Shown here piece by piece: positions 26,163 to 33,373 of a stretch of 64,000 nt of DNA. Made by a program: the position numbers and the translations under genes. Position 1 is the first letter of the stretch. Each line of letters starts with the position of its first letter. A model generated the notes under the pieces. That model was given only the letters and a program-made list of their open reading frames with translations. It did no database searches and had not been told where the DNA came from. The stretch comes from Roseisolibacter agri. GTDB taxonomy: Bacteria > Gemmatimonadota > Gemmatimonadetes > Gemmatimonadales > Gemmatimonadaceae. The stretch lies in contig NZ_BRXS01000002.1 in NCBI RefSeq assembly GCF_030159095.1, positions 372,001-436,000 of the forward strand. The letters are read 5' to 3'.

Positions 26163-27833
26163 CTACGCCACGAAGTCGGCGATGACGTGCGGCGTCGCGG
26201 TGTCGAAGCCCACGACGTCGAGCATGCCGGCGTCGTCGGGGTCCGCGATGCTGAACCCGTTCGACGCCATCGCGACGACCACCAGCTTCGCCGCGATGCC
26301 CATGCGCTCCCGGTACGCGCGGAGCGCCTGCGCCGGGTGCACGGCCCCGGCCCACGTCTCGCTGTCCGTGTAGACGACGAACGCGTCCACCGCCCAGCGA
26401 TGCTTGCGCGCCTCGATCATCGGGAGCGCGCAGTCGGTGCCGCCGAACGGCAGCGCGGCCGTGCGGGCCACGACGTCGTCCAGCCGCTGCCGCGCCGACA
26501 GCGCGAGCGGCGTGAGGCCGGTGTTGTAGCCGATCGCCGAGTGCAGCGACGGGTACGTGCCGTTGGTGAAGGCGACCGTGCGGCACGACGGCTCCGTCGC
26601 CACCGTCACGAGCGCCATCGCCGCCGACGCCTCGCGGCACGACAGGTACGGCAGCCCGTGCACGGGCGCCGCCATCGAGCCCGAGACGTCGAGGGCGAGC
26701 ATCAGTCGCTTGCCCGTCGACGGCACGTTCCCGAAGGCGAGGTAGAACGCCGCGTCGAGCGCGTCCACGATCGCGGGCACCGGCACCCACCGCCCGGCGC
26801 TGCGCATGCCGTGGCCCTGCGCGTACGTCTTGGACGCCGCGAGCAGCGCCATCGGATGCACGCGCGCACGACGGATCGCCTCCACGTCGCCGAGGCGCGC
26901 CACGACCGCGCGGGTCGCGTCGCTCTCCGGCGCGAGCAGCCCGACGCGGCTCATGACGCCCAGGTTGCGGACGAGCGCCGTGAGGGGCATCCCCTCGAGC
27001 AGCGCCGCCCAGACCACCGCGTCCGTCAGCAGCTCGGTCGGCACCATCTCGCGCGTGAGCCCGTAGATGCGGATCACGCGCGCCGCGTCGGCCGGCGTCA
27101 TCGTGCGGATCGCGTGCATCGCCTCGATCCGCTCGACGACGTCGGTCTCGACGTTCTCACGCCGCGTCGACGCGTCGGCCCACCCCTTCACGGCGTAGCG
27201 GAAGAGGAGGTCGTGCGTCGCGCTGGGCGGCGCGGGGTGCGCCAGCCGCAGCGCGTCGCGGTGCGACCAGCCGTCGCGCGCCTGGTACTTCATGACCTGG
27301 TACGCCAGGTCGCGCGCGCCGCGCTGCGTGTACCACCGCCCGACGGCGGTGCGCACGCCGCGGCCCCAGCCGCGGAACGCCTTCAGGTACTGCAGGAAGT
27401 GGAAGAGGTGCGTGCCGGTGCGCGCCACGCGCGGCAGCGCGGCCAGCGCCGCAGCGCGCGTCTCCACGTCGTCCGCGGCCGCGGCCAGCGCCAGCACGAA
27501 CAGCGCGGGATCGTTGCGCGCGGCGCGGCCCGCCGCGCTGATCTCGACCACGCGCGCCACCGCGCGCGGGCCGTCCTCCGCGATGCAGGCCAGCGCGGCG
27601 GTCGCGCTCTCGCGCGTCAGCGCGCGCTCGCCGACGTGGAACGTCCCGCCCTCGGAGCCGAGGATCAGGAAGCGGTCGAGGCGCGTCCACTGGTCGACGG
27701 CCCAGGCGAAGCCGCCGGCCGAGTTGGGGACCTGCGTGCTGCCGGGGATCGGCTCGGCCTGCGGCGTGGTGCCCGCGACGCCGGATGCGAGGCGCCGGAG
27801 GCGCGTCGCGACGTGCTGCGTGAAGTCGAACAT
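26163..27833 (-). CDS. rsr: TROVE-domain Ro60 orthologue (Rsr)
   Basis: 556 aa from ATG 27833 with AGGAGGG 6-12 bases upstream. The TROVE HEAT-repeat ring (about 30-365) includes SAGGFAWAVDQWTRLDRFLILGSEGGTF, a Ro60 signature. The C-terminal von Willebrand A-like domain (about 370-556) has an intact MIDAS: D382-x-S384-x-S386 in LALDVSGSM, the threonine in FGGTDCALPM and the aspartate in VYTDSETW. Ro60 proteins bind Y RNAs on the outside of the ring and thread the 3' ends of misfolded RNAs through it; in bacteria they act with PNPase in RNA decay. Two tRNA-like RNAs lie immediately upstream and rtcB downstream, as in the Salmonella rsr-yrlBA-rtcBA operon. Confidence 0.94.
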   Translation of the reverse strand: MFDFTQHVATRLRRLASGVAGTTPQAEPIPGSTQVPNSAGGFAWAVDQWTRLDRFLILGSEGGTFHVGERALTRESATAALACIAEDGPRAVARVVEISAAGRAARNDPALFVLALAAAADDVETRAAALAALPRVARTGTHLFHFLQYLKAFRGWGRGVRTAVGRWYTQRGARDLAYQVMKYQARDGWSHRDALRLAHPAPPSATHDLLFRYAVKGWADASTRRENVETDVVERIEAMHAIRTMTPADAARVIRIYGLTREMVPTELLTDAVVWAALLEGMPLTALVRNLGVMSRVGLLAPESDATRAVVARLGDVEAIRRARVHPMALLAASKTYAQGHGMRSAGRWVPVPAIVDALDAAFYLAFGNVPSTGKRLMLALDVSGSMAAPVHGLPYLSCREASAAMALVTVATEPSCRTVAFTNGTYPSLHSAIGYNTGLTPLALSARQRLDDVVARTAALPFGGTDCALPMIEARKHRWAVDAFVVYTDSETWAGAVHPAQALRAYRERMGIAAKLVVVAMASNGFSIADPDDAGMLDVVGFDTATPHVIADFVA

Positions 27834-27999
27834 GCTCGCCCTCCTGAGGTCGAGTGGTGGTGCGCGTCGCACGCGACCGGTGTGTCGCGCGCGGGAGAAT
27901 CGGACGGAGAAAGGGTGCGCTCGGCCCTGGGTCGCTCGTTCCAGGTAATGGCAGCGATAACCGAGTCGCGGCGCCCCGTCCGACAGAGACCGTCACACG

Positions 28000-28066
28000 A
28001 GCGGGCCGGGGAGTCGAACCCCTCGGCTTGCGCCTTGACCAGGTAACCCTCGACCGACGGCCCACC
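28000..28066 (-). ncRNA. Compact tRNA-like RNA, candidate Y RNA (element 1)
   Basis: About 66 nt, minus strand, 170 nt upstream of rsr. A 7-bp acceptor-like stem GTGGGCC/GGCCCGC (one G-U) and a canonical T arm GGGG-TTCGACT-CCCC enclose a D-like arm GGT-CGAGGGTT-ACC with the GG expected in a D loop. The anticodon arm is replaced by a mini-hairpin GGC-GCAA-GCC. Flanks CGTCCG (about 28083-28088) and CGGACG (about 27976-27981) could pair to form a longer closing stem. Bacterial Y RNAs carry a tRNA-like module beside a Ro-binding stem. Drawn by hand; not verified by folding software. Confidence 0.6.
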
Positions 28067-28150
28067 GCGCGACACACGCGGCGGACGAGGAATGGCGAGG
28101 GCATGACCCGTCGTGCGACGGAACGTGCTGCGTGGTGCGTGGTGCGTGGT

Positions 28151-28276
28151 GATGACCCGGCGGGACTCGAACCCGCGACCACCGTCGTCAGATCGAGAAG
28201 CCTCGCGCGTCGGCCCGCCGGAGCGGGCGAGGGTGTGAACGAGGCCGGCGCTCTACCCACTGAGCTACGGGTCACC
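28151..28276 (-). ncRNA. tRNA-like RNA with 57-nt insert in the anticodon loop, candidate Y RNA (element 2)
   Basis: Starts 3 nt after tRNA-Arg. Acceptor TGACCCG/CGGGTCA (extendable to 9 bp, then A-CCA), D arm GCTC-AGTGGGTA-GAGC and T arm GCGGG-TTCGAGT-CCCGC are fully canonical. The anticodon stem is weak (CCGGC/GACGG, four of five pairs). It encloses 57 nt instead of 7, which fold into an outer stem GCCTCG/CGAGGC and an inner hairpin GCCCGC-TCCG-GCGGGC. The 3' side still reads T-CTG-AC, as if derived from a CUG-anticodon tRNA. The insert is too short for a group I intron. Position before rsr favours a Ro60 ligand. Confidence 0.7.
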
Positions 28277-28279
28277 ACA

Positions 28280-28353
28280 CATCGCCGGCACGATTCGAAC
28301 GTGCGACCTCCTGGTTCGTAGCCAGGCGCTCTGCTCCGCTGAGCTACGGCGAT
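28280..28353 (-). tRNA. tRNA-Arg (anticodon ACG)
   Basis: A full cloverleaf is visible on the minus strand: acceptor ATCGCCG/CGGCGAT, D arm GCTC-AGCGGAGCA-GAGC, anticodon stem CCTGG/CCAGG with loop CTACGAA (anticodon ACG, read as ICG), a 5-nt variable loop and T arm GCACG-TTCGAAT-CGTGC. Discriminator G; no encoded CCA. All stems pair perfectly, so it is probably a functional tRNA. It leads the rsr-rtcB transcript, and processing may link tRNA and Y-RNA-like maturation (inference). Confidence 0.93.
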
Positions 28354-28516
28354 TCGAGAGTGGTCCGCCGCCGAGCGACGGGTCGGCGCGCACGGGCAGG
28401 GGAGTCGCGTGTCTCGCTGCACGCACGTCCTCCCCGCCGGCCGACGACGGACCACGGGTACTGCAGGTATTGCAGGTACTGCTCATGTACTGCTGCTGCT
28501 TCCCCGAACCATCACT

Positions 28517-28522
28517 TGTCAA
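28517..28522 (-). promoter_or_regulatory. Possible -35 box upstream of tRNA-Arg (no clear -10)
   Basis: Minus-strand TTGACA within TTGACAAGTG, identical over 10 bases to the -35 region at 29065-29074. No acceptable -10 occurs 16-18 bases downstream, so this is only suggestive. The stretch 28354-28552 otherwise contains iterated CTGCAGGTA/GTACTGC words at 28459-28500 and no gene. Confidence 0.3.
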
Positions 28523-28552
28523 TCAGCGATTGCAGGCGAGGGAGGCACATGC

Positions 28553-28588
28553 AAAACGCCCCACCTGGCCGATGGCGCAGGTGGGGCG
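28553..28588 (-). terminator. Intrinsic terminator for the minus-strand small gene
   Basis: On the minus strand a perfect 11-bp stem (CGCCCCACCTG / CAGGTGGGGCG, loop 10 nt) is followed at once by TTTTG. It is placed 34 bp after the stop of the 76-aa ORF and isolates that unit from the tRNA/rsr transcript. Confidence 0.75.
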
Positions 28589-28622
28589 AGGGTTCGCTCC
28601 CGGAGCCGGTGTGACGCGCGCG

Positions 28623-28853
28623 CTACCGCGGGCGCGCCCTCGTCCGGCCTCCTGCACCGATGTGGTCCTGCTGCAGCGACTGCTGCTCGTTGCGCGCGTA
28701 CCGTCCCGCGACGCCGCGTCGATCGAACGACGGGACGAAGCCGACGCACCGCGGCGCCTCGCCCGTGCGCACGCTGCGCGCGTCACGCGCGGCGAGGCCG
28801 GCGTGCTGCGAACGCAGCGAGCGGATGGCGGGATCGGAGGCTCTGGCGGTCAT
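28623..28853 (-). CDS. Unknown 76-aa protein with own promoter and terminator
   Basis: ATG 28853 to TAG 28623. Third codon positions are strongly GC from this ATG on but not in the open stretch upstream, which decides the start. Sequence features: MTARASDPAIRSLRSQHAGL, CVGFVPSFDRRGVAGRYARN and QQSLQQDHIGAG; basic, no membrane segment. A near-consensus promoter at 29046-29074 and an intrinsic terminator at 28553-28588 bracket it with a ~186-nt leader. The family is not recognised. Proximity to the Ro60/RtcB locus may be chance. Confidence 0.55.
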   Translation of the reverse strand: MTARASDPAIRSLRSQHAGLAARDARSVRTGEAPRCVGFVPSFDRRGVAGRYARNEQQSLQQDHIGAGGRTRARPR

Positions 28854-28902
28854 GGAACGGGAGCGTCGGTGATGGGGAGCGTGGGGCCGCGAGGCCCGGA
28901 AA

Positions 28903-28957
28903 CACAAAATCGCGCCGCCGATGGTCGGCCCGAGGCGGCGTGCTGTGCCTCGGGGTG
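28903..28957 (-). promoter_or_regulatory. Structured 5' leader of the 76-aa gene (possible attenuator)
   Basis: In the predicted leader, CCCGAGGC and GCCTCGGG (28947-28954 and 28929-28936) form an 8-bp hairpin with a 10-nt loop. About 20 nt later the minus strand reads CGGCGGCGCG then ATTTTGTG, a U-rich tract unusual in this DNA. The arrangement resembles a leader with alternative structures, but no known riboswitch is recognised. Confidence 0.35.
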
Positions 28958-29045
28958 AGGGCGAGCGCTCGCACGCGCATCGAATCATGACGCGCAGCGG
29001 TGCAGCTCGACTCGTGAACATCAGGACGCGACTCCCAGGGCGCCG

Positions 29046-29074
29046 ATTCTACGGCGGCCACGCGCACTTGTCAA
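29046..29074 (-). promoter_or_regulatory. Sigma-70-type promoter, minus strand
   Basis: TTGACA (plus 29069-29074), a 17-bp spacer and TAGAAT (plus 29046-29051) on the minus strand, pointing at the 76-aa gene. Five of six -10 bases and all -35 bases match consensus, rare in DNA this GC-rich. Predicted start of transcription near 29039. Confidence 0.7.
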
Positions 29075-29165
29075 CACCCTGCTACCATCTCGCGTAGTCG
29101 AGAACGCATCGTCGTGCATCGCGCGCGACGATCGCGACCGCACGCCCCACGACCGCCCCACGCCG

Positions 29166-30341
29166 ATGACGTCCCGCCTTCTCGCCCGCGCCGCCGCGCA
29201 CTTCGCCGGCGTCGCGCTCGCCGCCCCGGTCCTCGGCGCACAGCAGCCCGCCACCGCGACGCCTCCAGCCGCGCCGCCCGCCGAGCGCGTGGCCGCGATC
29301 GCGCCGCCGAAGCGCCCGCTGCCGCCGGAGCCCGCGAGCGCCAACGTCACGCGCTTCTCGTACATCGTCTACGGCGACACGCGCGGCCGCCGCGACGGCA
29401 CGGCCGAGCAGTACGAGCACTCGCTGGTGGTGGACGGGATGATCCGCGCGATCCGCGCGCTCGAGAACGGCCCCGATCCCGTGAAGTTCGTGCTGCAGAG
29501 CGGCGACGCGGTGGTGAACGGCCGCGACCCCAAGCAGTGGAACGTCAGCTTCGTGAGCCTCATCAACCGGCTGACGACCGACGGCGGCGTGCCGTACTTC
29601 CTCGCGCCCGGCAACCACGACGTCACGGGCTCCGCGGACCTCGCGTCGCCCGGGCGGCAGGAAGGGCTGCGCAACTACCTGAGCGCGGTGAGCCAGCTGA
29701 TCCCGCCCGACGGCGCGACGCGGCGGCTGCCCGGCTATCCCACGTACGCGTTCGGCTACGGCAACACCTTCGTCGTCGCCTTCGACTCCAACATCGCCGA
29801 GGACTCGACGCAGTACGCGTGGGTGGAGGCGCAGCTGAAGGGGCTCGACCGCAAGCGCTGGCAGCACGTCGTGGCGTTCTTCCACCATCCCGCGTTCTCG
29901 TCCGGGCCGCACGGCGGCGCGATCGTCGAGCGCCCGACCGCCGCGGTGCGCGCGCGCTACATGCCGCTCTTCCGCCGGTATGGCGTGACGCTGCTGTACA
30001 CGGGCCACGAGCACCTCTTCGAGCACTACGTGGAGCGCTACCGGGACGCGAGCGGGCAGCAGCGGCGGATGGACCAGATCGTGAGCGGTGGCGGCGGCGC
30101 GCCGCTGTACGCGTACCAGGGCGAGCCGGACCTCCGCGCGTACCGCACGGCCAGCGGCGCGGACTCGTCGCGCGTGCAGCACCTCGTGCGGCCGGGCCCA
30201 AACCCGGGCGACAATCCGTACCACTTCCTCGTCGTGCACGTCGACGGGGCGCGGGTGTGGTTCGACGTGGTGGGGGTGGACTGGGGATCGAGCTATGCGC
30301 CGTACCGTTCCAATCGCGCGGTGCTGGGGGATGCGCCGTGA
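29166..30341 (+). CDS. Secreted calcineurin-like metallophosphoesterase
   Basis: 391 aa from ATG 29166. A signal peptide (to about residue 26, VLGAQQ) is followed by a Pro/Ala-rich spacer. The metallophosphatase motifs appear in order: YGDTRGR, LQSGDAVVNGRD, PGNHDVTG, FFHHPAFS and YTGHEHLFEHY. These supply the two-metal site (D, H, D, N, H, H, H). Likely a periplasmic phosphatase or phosphodiesterase; substrate unknown. Single gene facing the Omp85-like gene, with hairpin E in the spacer. Confidence 0.9.
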   Translation: MTSRLLARAAAHFAGVALAAPVLGAQQPATATPPAAPPAERVAAIAPPKRPLPPEPASANVTRFSYIVYGDTRGRRDGTAEQYEHSLVVDGMIRAIRALENGPDPVKFVLQSGDAVVNGRDPKQWNVSFVSLINRLTTDGGVPYFLAPGNHDVTGSADLASPGRQEGLRNYLSAVSQLIPPDGATRRLPGYPTYAFGYGNTFVVAFDSNIAEDSTQYAWVEAQLKGLDRKRWQHVVAFFHHPAFSSGPHGGAIVERPTAAVRARYMPLFRRYGVTLLYTGHEHLFEHYVERYRDASGQQRRMDQIVSGGGGAPLYAYQGEPDLRAYRTASGADSSRVQHLVRPGPNPGDNPYHFLVVHVDGARVWFDVVGVDWGSSYAPYRSNRAVLGDAP

Positions 30342-30343
30342 CG

Positions 30344-30514
30344 GCGGAGGACGGAACGGCGGAGGACGGAACGGCGGAGGACGGAACGGCGGAGGACGGA
30401 ACGGCGTGAGACGAAACAGCGGATGCTACGAGCCTGAAGCTCAGCGCATCCGCTGTTTCGTCTCACGCTTCATCGTTCTCCGCGGTTCCGTTCTCCGCCG
30501 TATCGTCCTCCGCC
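30344..30514. repeat. Intergenic hairpin element, family E
   Basis: The left outer arm has four tandem copies of GGCGGAGGACGGAAC starting at 30344, imperfectly complemented at the right (to 30514). The centre is a perfect 21-bp stem, GTGAGACGAAACAGC... at 30406-30426 against 30446-30466, with a 19-nt loop. The standard core is not evident. Lies between convergent genes and reaches to 12 bp from the stop of the Omp85-like gene. Confidence 0.88.
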
Positions 30515-30525
30515 CGCGCGCGCGC

Positions 30526-32259
30526 TCACGGCCACCCAAGAATGGTCGCCGGCAGGTTGATCGCGCGCGCTCTCGTCACATCGTCCGGGTCCCGCCAGAA
30601 CGCCCGCGCCGCGCTCGTCGTCGTGAACAGCAGGCGGTAGCGGCGCGGCGCATCCGGCGTCACGGGCACCGCGAGGTCCACGCGCAGCAGCCGGCGTGAG
30701 CGCGGCGGCACGGCCAGCAGCAGCCCCGCGCCCGCGCTCGCGCGCGCCACGGTGGTGACGCCGTACGGCACGTCGCCCGACCAGGTGCGGCCCGCGTCCG
30801 CGAACGTCGCCACGCCCCAGTGCGCGTAGCGTCCGATGCCGCCGACCGCGCGCCGGCTCTCGACGCGCACGACGGCGCGCCGCCCGCCCGCGAGCCATGT
30901 CCCGCGATAGCCGCGCACGCCCGCGTTGCGGTCGCCCAGCGCGAGCTGCACGGGCAGCCGCTCGCGCCACGCGCCGGAGAGCTCCGCGCTCGTCACCAGC
31001 GTGCGGCTCGCCGACGCCTTCAGGTACCACGCGGCGCGCCCGCTGGCGACGACGTCCTCCCACCGCGCGCGGTCCGACGCGCGCCGCCCCTCGCCGATCA
31101 GGCGCAGCCCGACGAACGAGCGCGCGGTGCCGGCGCCCGCGTACACGTCGGTGGAGAGCGCGTGGTCCGCGTCGTCGCCGCCGAACGCGCGCACGCCGCG
31201 CGCGGCCACGATCGCCGCCTGCACGCCGCGCGCGACGTCCTGCTCCGCCAGCAGCGCGTCGAAGCCGCGCGCCGTCGTGAAGTTGAGCAGGCGGACGCCG
31301 AACGCCGCGCCCACGCGCGCCGCCGTGTACGACGGGTAGCGATCGCGCAGCGCGTCGTCGTCCAGCGGCGCGACGCCGGAGTCGGTGAGCGCGACGCCCT
31401 CGGCGGCCGGACGCGAGCGGTCGTACGTCAGCAACGGCCCCGCGAACGCGCCCAGCCCACGCCCGCCGATGCGCGCGACGCCGCCGGCGACGAGGGTGCG
31501 GCGATCGAGCGCGAGCGCGGCGGTGGGCGCGTCGCGGCGCGCGAAGCCGCGGTACGCCGTGCCGTCCTCGAGGCCGACGTGCCAGCCGACGCGCTGCAGG
31601 TCCGTGAAGAAGGGGCGCGCGAGCGACGTCGCGAAGCGGTCGCCCAGCGGATCGCGCGCCGCCAGCAGGTCCAGGATCAGCGGGCGGCCGAACAGCGCGT
31701 GCTTGCGCAGGCGCAGCAGCACGCCGTCGCGGTACTGGTCGCCGTCGCGCCAGCCGCCCACGATCGACAGCCCGTACCCCAGCACGTTCGCGTTGCCGAG
31801 GGTGAGCGCGGAGGGGCCGCCGCGCCAGCCGCCGCCGATCACGAGCGGGATCTCGTCCACCGTCTCGACGGCGAGGCGCGCGGTGCTGCCGCTGTCGGGC
31901 GTCGCGGTCACGCGCACGTTGGCGAGGAAGCCCTGCGTGCGCAGCACGCGCGCGCTCTCGCGCAGCAGCGCGTCGTCGCACGCGTCGCCGGGGCGGGCGA
32001 CGAGGAAGGCGCGCACCACGTCCTCGCGCGTCGCGGCCGACTGGAAGAGCGCGTGCAGCACCGCGCGCCCGAGCGGCGACCGCGTGCGCGTGACGAGGGT
32101 GGGGGGCTGCGTCGTCACGTCGATGGCGCCGATGCGCCGGCCGTCGCAGGCGGCGTTCACGGCGCCGGCGCTGTCGGGCTGGGCGCCGGCGCCGCGGGCG
32201 GCGAACATCAGCAACGCGAGCGATGCGGCGCACACGACCGGCGGATTCCACGCGCTCAC
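30526..32259 (-). CDS. Omp85/BamA-TamA-like outer-membrane protein
   Basis: 577 aa from GTG 32259 (GAGGTG just upstream). A signal peptide ends near residue 26 (ARGAGAQ). Residues about 42-135 form one or two POTRA-like modules (IGAIDVTTQPPTLVTRT, GDACDDALLRESARVLRTQGFLANVRVTA). The rest alternates short amphipathic strands and ends in a strand terminating near ATILGWP, as in a 16-strand barrel. RGYRGTWLAGGRRAVVRVESRR resembles the lid-loop xRGY region of the Omp85 family. Probably transports or inserts a protein or lipid at the outer membrane. It has fewer POTRA domains than BamA, so it is likely an accessory paralogue. Confidence 0.7.
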   Translation of the reverse strand: MSAWNPPVVCAASLALLMFAARGAGAQPDSAGAVNAACDGRRIGAIDVTTQPPTLVTRTRSPLGRAVLHALFQSAATREDVVRAFLVARPGDACDDALLRESARVLRTQGFLANVRVTATPDSGSTARLAVETVDEIPLVIGGGWRGGPSALTLGNANVLGYGLSIVGGWRDGDQYRDGVLLRLRKHALFGRPLILDLLAARDPLGDRFATSLARPFFTDLQRVGWHVGLEDGTAYRGFARRDAPTAALALDRRTLVAGGVARIGGRGLGAFAGPLLTYDRSRPAAEGVALTDSGVAPLDDDALRDRYPSYTAARVGAAFGVRLLNFTTARGFDALLAEQDVARGVQAAIVAARGVRAFGGDDADHALSTDVYAGAGTARSFVGLRLIGEGRRASDRARWEDVVASGRAAWYLKASASRTLVTSAELSGAWRERLPVQLALGDRNAGVRGYRGTWLAGGRRAVVRVESRRAVGGIGRYAHWGVATFADAGRTWSGDVPYGVTTVARASAGAGLLLAVPPRSRRLLRVDLAVPVTPDAPRRYRLLFTTTSAARAFWRDPDDVTRARAINLPATILGWP

Positions 32260-32580
32260 CGTCGCACCTCGGACGCAGCGGAGGGACCGCGCGCCGGGTG
32301 ACCATCGTCATGGCGCGCCCACGGAGGACACCGGGAGTCTACGGGCCGCGGAAGGGGCCGGCGAGCGTGTGTGGGTGGAGGCCCACGTTCTCGCCGCCTG
32401 TGTGGCCGCCGCGCCGCAGTTCGTGCGCGACGTGTGCGGGCCCGTGACGACGGTCACCCGGCGCGCGAGGAATCGGGCTGCACGGCCGTGCTCGGCGGGC
32501 CGGATCGCGTACTGTGTGATGGGACGTGGCGAGCGCGAGCGTGCGCGGTCGCGGTCCCGACGGCACCAATGGGGGATGAC
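32260..32580. other. Spacer without a convincing gene
   Basis: 321 bp between divergent genes. A short open stretch around 32365-32480 has GC-rich third positions (ERVWVEAHVLAACVAAAPQF) but no start, domain or clean end, and may be decayed coding DNA. No hairpin element or promoter is obvious. Confidence 0.4.
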
Positions 32581-32865
32581 ATGGGCACGGACACGATGCG
32601 GCGGGGAGGGGAGCGGCGCGGCGCGCGCTTCAGGCTCTGGGTGACGGGCGAGCGCTCCGCGCCGGCGCCGCGCTCAGGCCAGGCCGGCCGCGCCTGGACG
32701 TCGCGCCCGCCGTACGCCGTCGCCGCCGACGATCCGCAGCTCGCCGTCCTCCGCCGCGAGGCCGCCGCGCGGCTGCGTCGCGTGTGCGCCGGGATGCCCG
32801 ACGACGCCTTCGAGGCGCTCGTGCGCGACGTCGCCGCCTTCCGCCTCCGGTGGTCGCCCTGTTGA
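32581..32865 (+). CDS. Unknown small protein (94 aa)
   Basis: ATG 32581 preceded by GGGGG five bases upstream (ATG 32569 is the alternative). Codon use is typical of the region. The second half forms a helical block, DDPQLAVLRREAAARLRRVC then FEALVRDVAAFRLRWSPC, and the N-terminus is basic. No known domain. Followed within a few bases by a TTGACA sequence that may drive the next gene. Confidence 0.5.
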   Translation: MGTDTMRRGGERRGARFRLWVTGERSAPAPRSGQAGRAWTSRPPYAVAADDPQLAVLRREAAARLRRVCAGMPDDAFEALVRDVAAFRLRWSPC

Positions 32866-32890
32866 CAAGTCGCGGTCCGGGCGTTCGATA
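32862..32890 (+). promoter_or_regulatory. Weak promoter candidate with TTGACAAGT -35
   Basis: TTGACA at 32862-32867, 17-bp spacer and TCGATA at 32885-32890; the -10 match is poor. It points to the zinc-ribbon gene at 33038. The 9-mer TTGACAAGT is shared with the boxes at 28517 and 29069. Confidence 0.35.
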
Positions 32891-33037
32891 GCCTCGATAG
32901 ACCCGGGCGATCTCGCGGCGCGTGCGGCGTGGGTCACACGCCGCCGGGCGCCCGATGCCGATCATGCGCCGGCGCCGGCATTCCCGTCGGCGGCCGGCCG
33001 CGGCGTCGGACGGCAGGAGGCCCGGGAGGGAGGACAC

Positions 33038-33373
33038 ATGGACAGGACTGGAGCGCGAGCGGGGGGCGGCAGGCCCTGCCCCGACTGCGGCGCCAAGCTG
33101 CCGCCCGGCGCCTACCTGTGCACGTCGTGCGGCGCGTGGCGTCCCTACCGGACGCGCGTGCGGTCCACCGCTCCGCTCACCGAGCCGACGCGCATGCCGC
33201 CGGACCTCCGGCTGATCCTGCGCGTGGCGCTGCTCATCGTCGCGCTCGGCGTCGCGGGCGCGTTCGCGCACACGCGCGGCGTGCTGCGGCTGGCGCGGGC
33301 GGTCCCGACGTCGTCGTCGCCGGCCACGCCCGCCACCCTCCCCGCCGACAGCACGCTCACCCGCGCGCGCTAG
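33038..33373 (+). CDS. Zinc-ribbon protein with one membrane helix
   Basis: 111 aa from ATG 33038, with GGAGGGAGG 5-13 bases upstream. The N-terminus has a zinc ribbon CPDCGAKLPPGAYLCTSCGAW. A linker follows, then one transmembrane helix (about 60-80, LILRVALLIVALGVAGAFA) and a Ser/Pro/Thr-rich tail. Predicted orientation: ribbon in the cytoplasm, short tail outside. No enzymatic motif. Its 3' end overlaps the convergent SnoaL-like gene by 17 bp. Confidence 0.7.
   Translation: MDRTGARAGGGRPCPDCGAKLPPGAYLCTSCGAWRPYRTRVRSTAPLTEPTRMPPDLRLILRVALLIVALGVAGAFAHTRGVLRLARAVPTSSSPATPATLPADSTLTRAR

Noticed and set aside
28151-28276. A normal tRNA, or a tRNA interrupted by a group I intron
   Set aside because: The anticodon stem is mismatched and the insert is about 50 nt, far too short for a group I intron and lacking its conserved pairings; kept as a tRNA-like RNA.
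28623-29021. A longer 132-aa start for the small minus-strand gene
   Set aside because: The extra 56 codons lack third-position GC and include the leader hairpin; ATG 28853 fits the codon bias.
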